This document shows, piece after piece, positions 27,339-37,068 of a stretch of 64,000 bases of DNA. The stretch is from positions 62,001 to 126,000 of the forward strand of contig CANSHD010000002.1 of NCBI GenBank assembly GCA_947646585.1, written 5' to 3'. The notes below the pieces were generated by a model, which was given only the letters and a program-made list of their open reading frames with translations, searched no databases and was not told the origin of the DNA. Numbering within the stretch: the stretch's first letter is position 1; the number at the start of each line of letters is the position of its first letter. Both the position numbers and the translations under genes were made by a program. This DNA is from an uncultured Alphaproteobacteria bacterium. Lineage in GTDB: Bacteria > Pseudomonadota > Alphaproteobacteria > Rs-D84.

Positions 27339-27367
27339 ATTATATCGTTGTAATCGCGTGATTGCAA
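27339..27367 (-). promoter_or_regulatory. promoter of RNA element C
   Basis: On the minus strand TTGCAA (27367-27362), a 17-bp spacer and TATAAT (27344-27339), with the start predicted at the base of P1. Confidence 0.75.
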
Positions 27368-27371
27368 TATT

Positions 27372-27400
27372 AAAAACGGCCCCGTTTCGGGGCCGTTTTG
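27372..27400 (-). terminator. terminator of the autotransporter gene
   Basis: AAAACGGCCCC/GGGGCCGTTTTT with a short loop, directly after the autotransporter stop codon. The -35 of the next promoter lies just beyond it. Confidence 0.85.
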
Positions 27401-27401
27401 T

Positions 27402-30400
27402 TTAGAAGCGGTATGAGCCGGACAATTTAATCTTGTGCATCTGGATATCCGCATTGTACTGATAGCGGTAATCCAAGCCCACCTGAACCCCGGTCGCCGA
27501 CAGGAATTCCATACCGCCACCGATATTCGCCCACAGCGGGTCGATTTCGATATCGTAGTCGGTAAAGTGTTTCGCGGCCGCAAATTTATACTTTGCCTTG
27601 TCCGGTGCGCCCAGAACATCGTATTCCACGCCAATCGATGCATACGGGCGGATTTGGAACCACGCGGACGGATAGATGCGCTTTTGTGCAATTAGGCTGT
27701 ATCCCGGTGTCAGGATGAAATAACCGTCTGATTTCAGCTTCATATAATCGTCGCCGCCGGCCTTTTCCGTGACCGAGAATCCAAAGTTGTATCCGACGCG
27801 TGCATATACGTTGCCGACAATGTACTGATTCAGCCAGTCGTGCATCAGGCCCCATTCGGAAATTAAACTGAACGATGTGCCGTCGCCATCAATTGATGAC
27901 ATGTATGTCTGTTTGCGCGATACATCCAGCCAGTGCAGGTCCAGGAACGCGTTTCCGTATGCACGCATCTTGGTTCCCAGATTTTGCAACAGGTACGCGC
28001 CGATGCCAAAGTTCGTGTCGGCGACATCGATATCAATGCTGCCCGCAATGGGGGTGCCCGGTTTATAGCCCAAATCCATATGGTCGTCGTTACTGCCCGA
28101 CATATGGGACACGCGGCCCGCCAGACCCAAAATCAACGTCTCGTTCTCTTGCCAGTCATAGCCACCGGTAAAGCTGAACCGGTTGCCGTCGGCGTGGTGG
28201 CCGTCCGCTTCGCGCTGGCTGAACATGCCGAAATCAAATTCGCCCCATGCCTTGCGCAGATTGCGGTTACGGTTCCAGATGAATTCGTCCAGCATATGGT
28301 CTTCGAAATCACGGAACGACGTGTGCTCGTTCAACGCGATGCTGCCCGCCATCTGTTCAATCTCGCGTGCCTGGAACAGGCGGCTGAAGCGGGACAGGGC
28401 GGCGCCGTCACGCGTCTGGTCGTAATATTCCATACGGTCATAGAGCTGGTTCGCCATCTGTTCCATATTCGTGCCCTTGAATATGACCGGAATGGCGTCA
28501 ATCGGCGTACGGTTGTTGAATTTCATATCCTGCAGCTGGCCCGCAATCAGGTCGTCCAACGCACCGGCGGATACATATTCACCCTTTGTGTGTGTCGGGT
28601 CGCGGCCGACGACCGGCTGAATCTTGAACATTGCCAGGGGGCCGCCAAAGCGCGGGTCAAACACGATGAACATGTCGTTCATTGTGCCGGTGCCGTCCGT
28701 GTCGCGCACTGTCAAATACGCCGGCAGGTCTTCGTCTGCGCCGTTGAACACCTCGGCATTGCCATAATAGTCAAAGCATTTCGTGCCGTCCGCATTACAG
28801 AACTGAACATTCAGATTGCGTATTTTTGTCGCCAGTTCTTCGATGCCGCCCTCCGCGTGCAGCAGCCATATCGCCGTGCCCTGGTCAATCATGTCGAATA
28901 TTCTGATGCCCATCTGGCCGGTTTTTGCCGTCGCTCCACCCAGATTCAAAATATCCGTATGCAGGTCGGTTATGAACTTGCCCCCGACGGAAATCAAAGG
29001 CTCGCCATCAACGGGCTTGGTTATTTTGCCCAGATTGTTTCCTTCATCCGTGTTGACGGTGGCCCAATAGTTCTGGGTTGTTCCGCCGGTTGTCGCAAAC
29101 GGCAGTATTGCGGCGACCAATCCACTGTTGTCATTGAAGGTATAGTTGCCGCCAATGCTCATGTGTTTCAGGTTTTCAAAGCGTGTATTGCCGGAAACAT
29201 TGCCGCCAACGCCGACATTCAGCCATTTGTCCGCGCCCGGGCCCACCACGCGCAGGCCGGTCGCATCAATGTTTTCGGCCACGTCAAGGCTTTCCGTGTT
29301 CAATATCATTTGTCCCGATGTCTGGGTGATGCCCGTTACATCAACATAAGACGCGGTGATTGTGTAATTGTTTGATTTTACGTTTACGTCGCGGTTTGAC
29401 AGCATGCCGGTATAATTTTGATACAGCATGCGCTGCTCAAACGCGCTGCCCGTTTTTAAGCCCGCACCGGCCAGAACGGTCGTTCCGGTCCAGTCAATCG
29501 CGTTTGCGGTTGTCAGGCCTGTGCCGGAATCCAGTGTCAATGCGCCGGTGGACTTAATCGTTTCCGTTATGTCGATTCCCGTGCGCGCGACCAGTGACAG
29601 CGTGGCGTCGTTTGTGACGCTTTTCGCACTGATTTTGCCGGAATTTGAACCGATATACGCCATGCCGCTGTTTGCGATGATATTGCCGGTAATCGTGGCA
29701 TTGTTGGTCATGTTATAGGTGTTCATGTTGCCGTTCGCGATAAAGTCGCCATTTACCGTCAGCGAATCGGCGGACATGTTGCCGGAACGTGTGATATTCA
29801 GCGCACCGACATTGGCGTTGTCGTCCTGAACCATGTTGCCGTTTACCGTGACGGGGCCGCGGATTACCGTGTCATCGGCCGCGATATTGACAACTGCGCC
29901 GTTGGCAATGTCCATCGCACCGTTTGCGGTCAGCGAATCGGCCGCCGTGATATCCATTGTGCCGGCCGCGGCGTTCAGGGCGCCGGTTGTTATATTTGTT
30001 GCAACCAATTCCGCGCTGTTGTTGTTGGTCAAATCCGACATTTGTATGGTTGCGGCGTCTATCTTCAAGGCACCGGTTGTCGCGACGGTAACCGCATTGT
30101 AAACATATGCCGTGCCGGCGGCGGTCATGTTTAACGTACCGTTGTCGGTGATTGTGCCGCTGACCGTGATATCACGACCGGACGTCAGATTCAGCGTGTT
30201 CACCGATGCCAGGTTGATTGCGCCGGCGGCAATGTCGCCGTTTTCATGCGTCGTTTTTAATGTCAATGTGTTGGTGTCTTTGACAATCAGGCCGGTTGCC
30301 GGGTCCACGGCGGGGTTGTTGAACCAGATTGTGTCGGCGATATTTATTCCATTTTTATTTGTCGCGGTAATCAGGTTGCCGTGCGTTATGAACTGGCCGT

Positions 30401-32573
30401 TGCCGGACAGGCTGCCGACGGTTGTTTCAGCGCCGTAAAATTCGATGGAGCCTGTATTGTTGCCGGTATCTTTCTTTGCCGTAACATCGCCTTTAATCGT
30501 TGTGGCATTATTTACATTGTCGCCGAATATCAGATGGCCCAGGCCCATGGCGTCAACATTTCCGTTAACCGTTATGATGTTGTTGCCGCTAATAAACTGG
30601 GCTGTGCGTGAGAAGTCGCTTTGCGTGGCATTGACGTCGCCGCCAATTAACAGGCCGTTCGCCGATGTTAATACAAAGTTTTGCACGCCTGCGCCGCCGA
30701 TATTGACCGCGCCCGCGGCCAGTACCGGTGTCGCGGACAGCGTTACGTCGCCGTTAATCTGGGTTTCGCCGTCAACGGTTATGTTTGTTGTGGAGAGGCC
30801 GATATTCAGGCAGCCCCCGGTGACGCGCATGTCGCCGTTAATGTCAATCAATCCGATTAAAGAATTCAATTCGGTTATGCCGCCGGCCGCGTACAGCGCA
30901 CCCAACGACACCTCGCCCGAATTTTTATCGGAACCCAATATCGACATTGTGCCGTCGTTGTTCGTGATTGTGCCGGTAATATCGATTTCGCGCGAATCGA
31001 TAAGCATGTTGCCGCCATTGTTTGTGACGGTGCCGTTGACCGTTACCTTGCCGGTTGTCGAGGTCAGCGATGAAATATGCATTTCGCCGGAATTGGTAAC
31101 CGATGCCGGTGTCGCGGCGGTGCCGATTGTCACGCCGCCTTCGCCGGATATTGTTGTTGTCGCGCCCGACGCGTTAACGACCGCGCCGCCGATATCCATT
31201 GTGCCGGCCGCCGCCAATGTGGTTGTGCCGGAATTTGCCGTAACGCCGTTTGCTATCGCGATATTGCCGCCGGTTGTTCCGTTCGCGGTAATATTTAAAT
31301 TCACGCCGGAGTTTGTTACGGAATTTGCGGTTAAAGTCCGGGCGGTGATGTTCATGTTGGCATTTGTGTTTGAAACACCGTCAGACTGGCCGTTTATTAT
31401 GTCCGTCGCCAAGTTTAATCCGCCATTGCGCACCGTTACATTAAATGTGTTCAGCTTGTTCGAGAACAGCTGTAGCCAGTTGTCATCGCTGCCGACGTCC
31501 AATGTACCCGTAGTCAGGTCGAATTTGTTTTTGATGTCCATGGCACTGGTGTCGAATCCGTTTGCCAGGGTTAGGGCGCCGGTTATGTTCAGTGTCAAAT
31601 CGCCGCTGTTGACAAAAGATGCGTTGCGATGTGCATAGGTGCCGTCGTCTTTGGTTGATGAATCCGTTCCGTTCACGGTAAGGTTTTCGGCCGTGATAAC
31701 CATATTTCCGCCTTCGTTTGTCATGGCGCCCGCCACGGTAATGTCGCCGGCGGTGTTAATCTTCATAGAAGTGCCACCTTTGTTTTCGATAACGCCGGCG
31801 GACGTCAGGTTGCCCGACAAATTGATGTTCATTGCGCCGGCGTTGTTCTGAATGTTGCCGGATTGCAGCGTGCTGGCCGCGATATCCGTTTGCGTTGCAT
31901 TGTCGGACGATATAATCGTGCCGCCGTTTGTGTTCAGGCCGCCGGTCATTATAATATTGCCGTCCGCATCCAGATGGCCGATTGTCATCGTGCCGCCCAT
32001 ATTGGCGATAGAGCCGGTTGACATCGATTCGGCGTTTATATCCATGGATGTCGCGTTGGTGTTGTTGCGAATCGTTCCGGTTGTGGTAAATGCGCCGATA
32101 TTTGTCAAATCCAGGCGCCCGCTGTTATCCAGTGCGATATTGTCCGCCGCGCCGATTGTCATGGATGTTGTGTTGCCGCCGGTTTGGCCGATTTTCAAGT
32201 AATTTCCGTTTTCAACCTGTAACATGGCGCCGATGCTAATCGGGCCGGCGGATGTGATTGTAAATCCGTCCGCGGTGCCGGCGGTCGTCTCATTTAATAT
32301 AAATATCCAGCCTGTTTCCGTACCGGCATTGCGACCGACAATCAGACCGCCCGTAATATCAATGCCGTTATTGTCCACCGTCAAGGATTTTGCGGGCTGT
32401 TCCCGGTCGGGATTGTTCATTATTACGACACTGTTGTCCGACGCCGTCAGATGCAGTGTTGTATCCGTGACGTTGATTATTCCGTTATTGTCGGACGGAA
32501 ATAAATCAGTGGTGGCTGCCATCGCGCCAATCGGAGTCAGGCAGAAAATAAAAGAAAATAGCTTTTTTATCAT
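27402..32573 (-). CDS. large autotransporter (type Va) adhesin-like protein
   Basis: The 1723-aa product starts at ATG 32573 with the signal peptide MIKKLFSFIFCLTPIGAMAA. Residues of about 25-1150 are a repetitive beta-helix-like passenger built on short motifs such as NNGTMNITA and SGEVSLGAL, rich in Asn, Thr, Gly and Ala and almost free of Cys. A linker is followed by a C-terminal autotransporter barrel of about 280 residues (from about FRDFEDHMLDEFIWNRNRN), ending LSGSYRF with the terminal aromatic expected for barrel assembly. It would expose the passenger at the cell surface. It is monocistronic with its own terminator. Confidence 0.93.
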   Translation of the reverse strand: MIKKLFSFIFCLTPIGAMAATTDLFPSDNNGIINVTDTTLHLTASDNSVVIMNNPDREQPAKSLTVDNNGIDITGGLIVGRNAGTETGWIFILNETTAGTADGFTITSAGPISIGAMLQVENGNYLKIGQTGGNTTSMTIGAADNIALDNSGRLDLTNIGAFTTTGTIRNNTNATSMDINAESMSTGSIANMGGTMTIGHLDADGNIIMTGGLNTNGGTIISSDNATQTDIAASTLQSGNIQNNAGAMNINLSGNLTSAGVIENKGGTSMKINTAGDITVAGAMTNEGGNMVITAENLTVNGTDSSTKDDGTYAHRNASFVNSGDLTLNITGALTLANGFDTSAMDIKNKFDLTTGTLDVGSDDNWLQLFSNKLNTFNVTVRNGGLNLATDIINGQSDGVSNTNANMNITARTLTANSVTNSGVNLNITANGTTGGNIAIANGVTANSGTTTLAAAGTMDIGGAVVNASGATTTISGEGGVTIGTAATPASVTNSGEMHISSLTSTTGKVTVNGTVTNNGGNMLIDSREIDITGTITNNDGTMSILGSDKNSGEVSLGALYAAGGITELNSLIGLIDINGDMRVTGGCLNIGLSTTNITVDGETQINGDVTLSATPVLAAGAVNIGGAGVQNFVLTSANGLLIGGDVNATQSDFSRTAQFISGNNIITVNGNVDAMGLGHLIFGDNVNNATTIKGDVTAKKDTGNNTGSIEFYGAETTVGSLSGNGQFITHGNLITATNKNGINIADTIWFNNPAVDPATGLIVKDTNTLTLKTTHENGDIAAGAINLASVNTLNLTSGRDITVSGTITDNGTLNMTAAGTAYVYNAVTVATTGALKIDAATIQMSDLTNNNSAELVATNITTGALNAAAGTMDITAADSLTANGAMDIANGAVVNIAADDTVIRGPVTVNGNMVQDDNANVGALNITRSGNMSADSLTVNGDFIANGNMNTYNMTNNATITGNIIANSGMAYIGSNSGKISAKSVTNDATLSLVARTGIDITETIKSTGALTLDSGTGLTTANAIDWTGTTVLAGAGLKTGSAFEQRMLYQNYTGMLSNRDVNVKSNNYTITASYVDVTGITQTSGQMILNTESLDVAENIDATGLRVVGPGADKWLNVGVGGNVSGNTRFENLKHMSIGGNYTFNDNSGLVAAILPFATTGGTTQNYWATVNTDEGNNLGKITKPVDGEPLISVGGKFITDLHTDILNLGGATAKTGQMGIRIFDMIDQGTAIWLLHAEGGIEELATKIRNLNVQFCNADGTKCFDYYGNAEVFNGADEDLPAYLTVRDTDGTGTMNDMFIVFDPRFGGPLAMFKIQPVVGRDPTHTKGEYVSAGALDDLIAGQLQDMKFNNRTPIDAIPVIFKGTNMEQMANQLYDRMEYYDQTRDGAALSRFSRLFQAREIEQMAGSIALNEHTSFRDFEDHMLDEFIWNRNRNLRKAWGEFDFGMFSQREADGHHADGNRFSFTGGYDWQENETLILGLAGRVSHMSGSNDDHMDLGYKPGTPIAGSIDIDVADTNFGIGAYLLQNLGTKMRAYGNAFLDLHWLDVSRKQTYMSSIDGDGTSFSLISEWGLMHDWLNQYIVGNVYARVGYNFGFSVTEKAGGDDYMKLKSDGYFILTPGYSLIAQKRIYPSAWFQIRPYASIGVEYDVLGAPDKAKYKFAAAKHFTDYDIEIDPLWANIGGGMEFLSATGVQVGLDYRYQYNADIQMHKIKLSGSYRF

Positions 32574-32660
32574 ATTTTTTTGTTTATTTTTGATTCTGAT
32601 TGTGCTCTTATTGTTCAACAAATTGGTAAGGTAAGGCAAGTCAAAAAATACGATTTGTAA

Positions 32661-33953
<1,293 letters not shown>

Positions 33954-33968
33954 AGCGGCAGGTCTTAT

Positions 33969-34060
33969 TGACTGGATTGCTTCGGCATTCGCCTCGCAAT
34001 GACAATGATTCTAGAACGACTGTCATTGCGAGGGGCCCCGGCCCCGTGGCAATCCAGAAA
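33969..34060. repeat. dispersed palindromic repeat, copy 3
   Basis: Bounded by ACTGGATTGCTTCGG and GTGGCAATCCAGAAA, with inner TCGCAATGACA/TGTCATTGCGA arms. Confidence 0.8.
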
Positions 34061-34082
34061 AGGAAAGAAGAAAGGAAAGCAC

Positions 34083-34289
34083 GTGCAGATATCGCCGGAC
34101 ATTTTGCTGTATGCAAAATATGCGGGTGCCGCAATGATACTGCTCATCATTGGTCTGGCGCCGGCATGGCTGGCGCGCCAGACCAAAAAGGATAAATGGG
34201 ATATGGGTCTGATACGCGTGGCCAGCTGGCTGTTCGGATGGACCGGTGTCGGTTGGCTGTGGGCGCTGTATTGGGCGGTACGTAAATAA
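34083..34289 (+). CDS. small membrane protein, superinfection-immunity-like
   Basis: The 68-aa product has two predicted membrane helices (about 10-28 and 45-63) and the C-terminal pattern GWTGVGWLWALYWAV. That pattern is typical of the superinfection immunity (Imm) protein family, in which similar tandem Trp/Gly helices are found. GTG at 34083 was chosen because AAAGGAAA lies 8 nt upstream; an ATG upstream lies inside the palindromic repeat. Proteins of this type also occur in bacterial genomes outside prophages with unknown roles, so phage exclusion is not established. Confidence 0.6.
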   Translation: MQISPDILLYAKYAGAAMILLIIGLAPAWLARQTKKDKWDMGLIRVASWLFGWTGVGWLWALYWAVRK

Positions 34290-34316
34290 AAAATCCCGGA
34301 AATTCCGGGATTTTTT
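34287..34316 (+). terminator. terminator between convergent genes
   Basis: AAAAATCCCGG/CCGGGATTTTTT with an AAATT loop. Confidence 0.9.
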
Positions 34317-34599
34317 ATTTCAGTTCACATATCTCGGTAAAAACGTATTCCCCGGTCGTGTCTGAAAATGTTGTATTTGCTGGGGCGTACATCATGCAGG
34401 ACCCCTCTGGTGATGGCATCAGGCAAGAGGTCGTTGAATTTATTGCCACATATCCCGCCGGACATGTGCTGTTTGCGATTTGTATCATCGGTTCAACAAT
34501 TGTTGTATATCCGCTGGGGCATGTGGTGGCGGGTGAGGCGGCACGTAATGATAATGGCATTACAATCAGTGACAGTATTATAATAAATTGTTTTTTCAT
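34315..34599 (-). CDS. small secreted protein, 94 aa
   Basis: The product has a signal peptide (MKKQFIIILSLIVMPLSLRA-A) and six mature-region cysteines. Its end (TFSDTTGEYVFTE) resembles the FSDSTGSGTYT element of the shared Cys-rich tail, so it may be a reduced family member. It lies 13 bp downstream of the secreted gene at 34613 and shares its operon and RNA leader D. Not recognised beyond this. Confidence 0.7.
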   Translation of the reverse strand: MKKQFIIILSLIVMPLSLRAASPATTCPSGYTTIVEPMIQIANSTCPAGYVAINSTTSCLMPSPEGSCMMYAPANTTFSDTTGEYVFTEICELK

Positions 34600-34612
34600 A
34601 ATATTCTCCGGT

Positions 34613-35038
34613 TTAGTCGGTTAGATTTGAAAACATGGCTGCCCGAACGGTTGGGTTGCCAACAATGATTTGGCAGTTGTTTACGCAATCGTGCATACAT
34701 TGTTGCGTGGTTTGTCGTGCGGCCCCATGAACCCATTTTGATACAGCGGGTGATACCATTTTGCACCAGCATTCGGTATTGGCGCTGAAGTCGGAGGATG
34801 ATATTTCTATATCATCGGATACGTCGGCTAGATTACCTTCGGTACTACCGCATATTGCCACGCCTTTTACTGCTGTTTCGCCACATGTGCCAGACCAATT
34901 GGTTTTATTGTATATACTGGCACTACTGGGATTATATGTTGTCGATGATGATAATTTTACGCATTTGGTTGCAGATAGCGTTGGTCTGGTTGCCATAATA
35001 AGTAATGCGGTGGTGGTCAATAATATCGTATTTTTCAT
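34613..35038 (-). CDS. secreted Cys-containing protein, 141 aa
   Basis: The product has a signal peptide (about 1-22, RPTLSA-T), a Ser/Thr-rich middle and a C-terminal cluster of cysteines (CWCK, CMHDCVNNC). It is not recognised and lacks the RCPSSGG tail. It is first in a two-gene unit with the 94-aa secreted protein and lies 28 bp behind the terminator-like hairpin of RNA element D. ATG at 35038 follows AGGAGAC. Confidence 0.75.
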   Translation of the reverse strand: MKNTILLTTTALLIMATRPTLSATKCVKLSSSTTYNPSSASIYNKTNWSGTCGETAVKGVAICGSTEGNLADVSDDIEISSSDFSANTECWCKMVSPAVSKWVHGAARQTTQQCMHDCVNNCQIIVGNPTVRAAMFSNLTD

Positions 35039-35065
35039 TTTTTGTGTCTCCTGTCTTTTTCAAAA

Positions 35066-35273
35066 TGAAAAACCACCAAATTTTGGTGGTCAGGAGGTTG
35101 AGAACAATTGTACGAATTGTGTCGCGTATTGAATATTCCGCGAACCCTCCTGACCAGCGGTCAGGAGTTTGTTTTTCGTCTTAATAGTAAAATTGGCGCA
35201 AATGCGCGCCCATAGGTTTCTATTCCGACGCGTACACCGGGTTCTCACACCCCATTGGCAGAACACCTGCCAA
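35066..35273 (-). ncRNA. structured leader RNA, copy D
   Basis: Read on the minus strand. P1 is TTGGCAGGTGTTCTGCCAA (35273-35255). P2 pairs TGAGAAC (35247-35241) and TGTACG (35236-35231) with 35115-35099. Strand 1 (35167-35159) and strand 2 (35155-35143) form a perfect nine-pair stem, and strand 3 (35099-35088) can pair with strand 2. The AU loop GAATATTCAATA closes on a perfect TCGCG/CGCGA stem, a compensatory change from the other copies. The terminator hairpin CCACCAAAATTTGGTGG with TTTTTC follows. Confidence 0.8.
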
Positions 35274-35280
35274 CGTGTCT

Positions 35281-35309
35281 ATTATATGAGAGATAATATG
35301 AAAATACAA
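35281..35309 (-). promoter_or_regulatory. promoter of RNA element D
   Basis: On the minus strand TTGTAT (35309-35304), a 17-bp spacer and TATAAT (35286-35281). Confidence 0.75.
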
Positions 35310-35334
35310 ATGAAAAAAGCCGGATTTTTTTATG

Positions 35335-35688
35335 CTATTCGCCGCCGGTCATGTATGTCGCGACAGTGCATAAACATTTGCGCTGGGGTGCGGTCATTTT
35401 AGCGTACATTATATTTATCGTCTTGGCGATATGCGGGTCCTGCATGTACGGTGCGGTGGCGCCGTCAACCAGTTGGCCCACCGTCATTTCAAATGCGGTG
35501 GCGATTTTATGCAGCGCGCCGGCGGCAATTCGATTGTCGGCCGATTCGTATTTCTGTATTTGCTGAAACGTGACGCCGGTGACGCGGGCCAGGTCTTTTT
35601 GGGACATTCCCATTTTTGTGCGTTGCATCGCGATAATACGCCCCAGGCGCCTGTCAAAATCATCGGCAATATGTTTACGTCCGCTCAT
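35335..35688 (-). CDS. XRE-family transcriptional regulator, 117 aa
   Basis: The product has a Cro/C1-type helix-turn-helix (MGMSQKDLARVTGVTFQQIQ with QKYESADNRIAAG) at about residues 28-65, the standard layout of alphaproteobacterial XRE regulators. A short helical C-terminal part contains two cysteines. It follows RNA element G, and element H lies further upstream in the same direction, so two elements in series precede this gene. Targets unknown; autoregulation or regulation of surface genes is possible. Confidence 0.88.
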   Translation of the reverse strand: MSGRKHIADDFDRRLGRIIAMQRTKMGMSQKDLARVTGVTFQQIQKYESADNRIAAGALHKIATAFEMTVGQLVDGATAPYMQDPHIAKTINIMYAKMTAPQRKCLCTVATYMTGGE

Positions 35689-35712
35689 TCCCGGTTTCCC
35701 CCGTTTTTAATA

Positions 35713-35895
35713 ATAAAAAACCACATGAAAAGTTCAGGTGGTTGGGGTTAAGAAACAATACAAAAGAAATTGCCCCGTTTATTCAATATATTCACGGGCC
35801 CCCAACCAAAGGGTTGGCAGTTTTTACGCCCACGCAGGCAACTTTTGTATTAAAGAGGTTTCTTAGTCCCCTATAACGGAATAATACCGGTTATG
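35713..35895 (-). ncRNA. structured leader RNA, copy G
   Basis: Read on the minus strand. P1 is ATAACCGG...CCGTTAT (35894-35873). P2 pairs TAAGAAAC (35865-35858) and AATACAAAAG (35851-35842) with 35766-35749, with a CTCTT bulge. Strand 1 CCAACC (35817-35812), strand 2 GGTTGGGG (35807-35800) and strand 3 CCCCAACC (35747-35740) differ in sequence from copies A-D but stay complementary. The loop GAATATATTGAATA is in a CCCGT/AACGGG stem. Terminator arms CCAC/GTGG with TTTTTT (35741-35713) follow, before the XRE gene. Confidence 0.8.
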
Positions 35896-35900
35896 CGTCC

Positions 35901-35928
35901 ATTATATCATTGCGATGCCTGATTTCCA
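35901..35928 (-). promoter_or_regulatory. promoter of RNA element G
   Basis: On the minus strand TATAAT (35906-35901) is perfect; the -35 is weak (TGGAAA, 16-bp spacer). Confidence 0.55.
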
Positions 35929-35953
35929 CCAAAAAACAGCGCAATAAAAATAT

Positions 35954-36122
35954 AAAAAACCATCACAGGAAAGACGGGTTGGAGGTTAGCATTGGCATAC
36001 CAAGATGCGCGACCGCTTATTTATGTATATCACGGCCTCCAACCCAGTTGGGTTGGATTTTTCGCCCGCGTGGGCGCTTGGTACCGAGATGCTACTCCCG
36101 CATAACGGCAAAACACCGTTAC
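35954..36122 (-). ncRNA. structured RNA element, copy H (tandem, upstream of G)
   Basis: Read on the minus strand. P1 is GTAACGG...CCGTTAT (36122-36102). P2 pairs TAGCAT (36094-36089) and TACCAAG (36083-36077) with 36004-35987, leaving a CTCGG bulge. The internal hairpin is CGCCCACGCGGGCG. Strand 1 CCAACCC (36056-36050), strand 2 GGGTTGGAGG (36045-36036) and strand 3 CCTCCAACCC (35985-35976) are complementary. The AU loop is diverged (GATATACATAAATA). A weak hairpin with TTTTTT ends it about 25 bp before the promoter of copy G. No gene lies between. Confidence 0.72.
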
Positions 36123-36129
36123 AATATGT

Positions 36130-36158
36130 ACTATATCCTAAAAATGTGCTGAATGCAA
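36130..36158 (-). promoter_or_regulatory. promoter of RNA element H
   Basis: On the minus strand TTGCAT (36158-36153), a 17-bp spacer and TATAGT (36135-36130). Confidence 0.65.
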
Positions 36159-36161
36159 ATA

Positions 36162-36272
36162 ATTACTGGATTGCCACGTCGGCGCAGGCGCCTCCTCGCA
36201 ATGACAATGAAGTGTAATTGTGTACTTCCTCCCCATTGTCATTGCGAGCGTATGCGAAGCAATCCAGTAAAT
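36162..36272. repeat. dispersed palindromic repeat, copy 4
   Basis: Bounded by ATTACTGGATTGCCACG and GAAGCAATCCAGTAAAT, with inner TCGCAATGACAATG/CATTGTCATTGCGA arms. It directly abuts the promoter of RNA element H. Confidence 0.8.
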
Positions 36273-36291
36273 AATGAACATAACCGCTTTG

Positions 36292-36390
36292 TTCTGGATT
36301 GCCACGTCGGTGCAGGCGCCTCCTCGCAATGACAGTCGGCCCAGACACGTTGTCATTGCGAGGGAACGTAGTGACCGCTGCAATCCATAA
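36292..36390. repeat. dispersed palindromic repeat, copy 5
   Basis: Bounded by TTCTGGATTGCCACG and GCTGCAATCCATAA. Its left half is almost identical to copy 4, 20 bp away, so the two form a tandem pair. Confidence 0.8.
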
Positions 36391-36417
36391 AAAAAACGCC
36401 CCAAACGGGGCGTTTTG
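36389..36417 (-). terminator. terminator of ssb
   Basis: On the minus strand AAAACGCCCC/GGGGCGTTTTTT. Confidence 0.9.
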
Positions 36418-36435
36418 AAATATTTCATTATTCCA

Positions 36436-36897
36436 TTAAAATGGAATGTCGTCGCCGATTTCGGCAACGGATATTTCCTCTCGCGGGGCAGGGGCCGCCG
36501 CCGGTGCGCCGTAATCGCCGCCCGGCATGCCGCCGTCCATCGCCTTTACACCGCCCAGAATTACCATCTGGCCCGCGAACGGGTTTAACACAACCTCGGT
36601 CGTGTAGACATCCATCCCTTGCTGGTTCTGCCATTTGCGGGTTTTCAGCGCCCCTTCCAGGTACAGTTTTGTTCCCTTTTGCAGCATGCGTTCGGCAACA
36701 TCAACCAAGTTCGGGTTGAATATTACAACGCGATGCCATTCGGTCTGTTCTTTCTGTTCGCCTGTCTGGCGGTCGCGCCAGCGCTCGGATGTCGCCAGTG
36801 AAAAGCTGACCACTTTCTGGCCGCTGTTCATTGTGCGAACCTGTGGGTCCTGGCCCACGTTGCCAACCAGTATGACTTTGTTTATGCTGCCTGCCAT
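36436..36897 (-). CDS. ssb: single-stranded DNA-binding protein
   Basis: The 153-aa product has the OB-fold core ([18 protein letters not shown], then WHRVVIFN) and the acidic C-terminal tip ending EIGDDIPF that recruits replication and repair partners. The linker is Gly/Ala/Pro-rich. Length and both ends match the family. It is divergent from rho and is followed by a terminator. Confidence 0.97.
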   Translation of the reverse strand: MAGSINKVILVGNVGQDPQVRTMNSGQKVVSFSLATSERWRDRQTGEQKEQTEWHRVVIFNPNLVDVAERMLQKGTKLYLEGALKTRKWQNQQGMDVYTTEVVLNPFAGQMVILGGVKAMDGGMPGGDYGAPAAAPAPREEISVAEIGDDIPF

Positions 36898-36985
36898 ATC
36901 TTCTTCCTTTGTTATTTTTTCCTATGATTGATTTGAGCAGGAAAACGGACAAAAAGCAAGGGGAAACATGTGCTATCCCGGGAAC

Positions 36986-37014
36986 TTGACTTTTGCGGCG
37001 TTTTGTGCTATTAT
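36986..37014 (+). promoter_or_regulatory. promoter of rho
   Basis: TTGACT (36986-36991), a 17-bp spacer and TATTAT (37009-37014). The leader of about 50 nt carries AAAAGGA before the start codon. Confidence 0.7.
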
Positions 37015-37068
37015 ATACGGCATATGGGGCGTGGTTCTGCGTACCCCTTTCCCACAAAAGGATTTTAT

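Noticed and set aside
27933..29375. 480-aa ORF antisense to the autotransporter
   Set aside because: It mirrors the regular codon pattern of the autotransporter gene; it has no domain, promoter or ribosome binding site.
30445..31638. 397-aa ORF antisense to the autotransporter passenger
   Set aside because: A low-complexity shadow of the repetitive passenger sequence with Pro/Val runs; no gene features.
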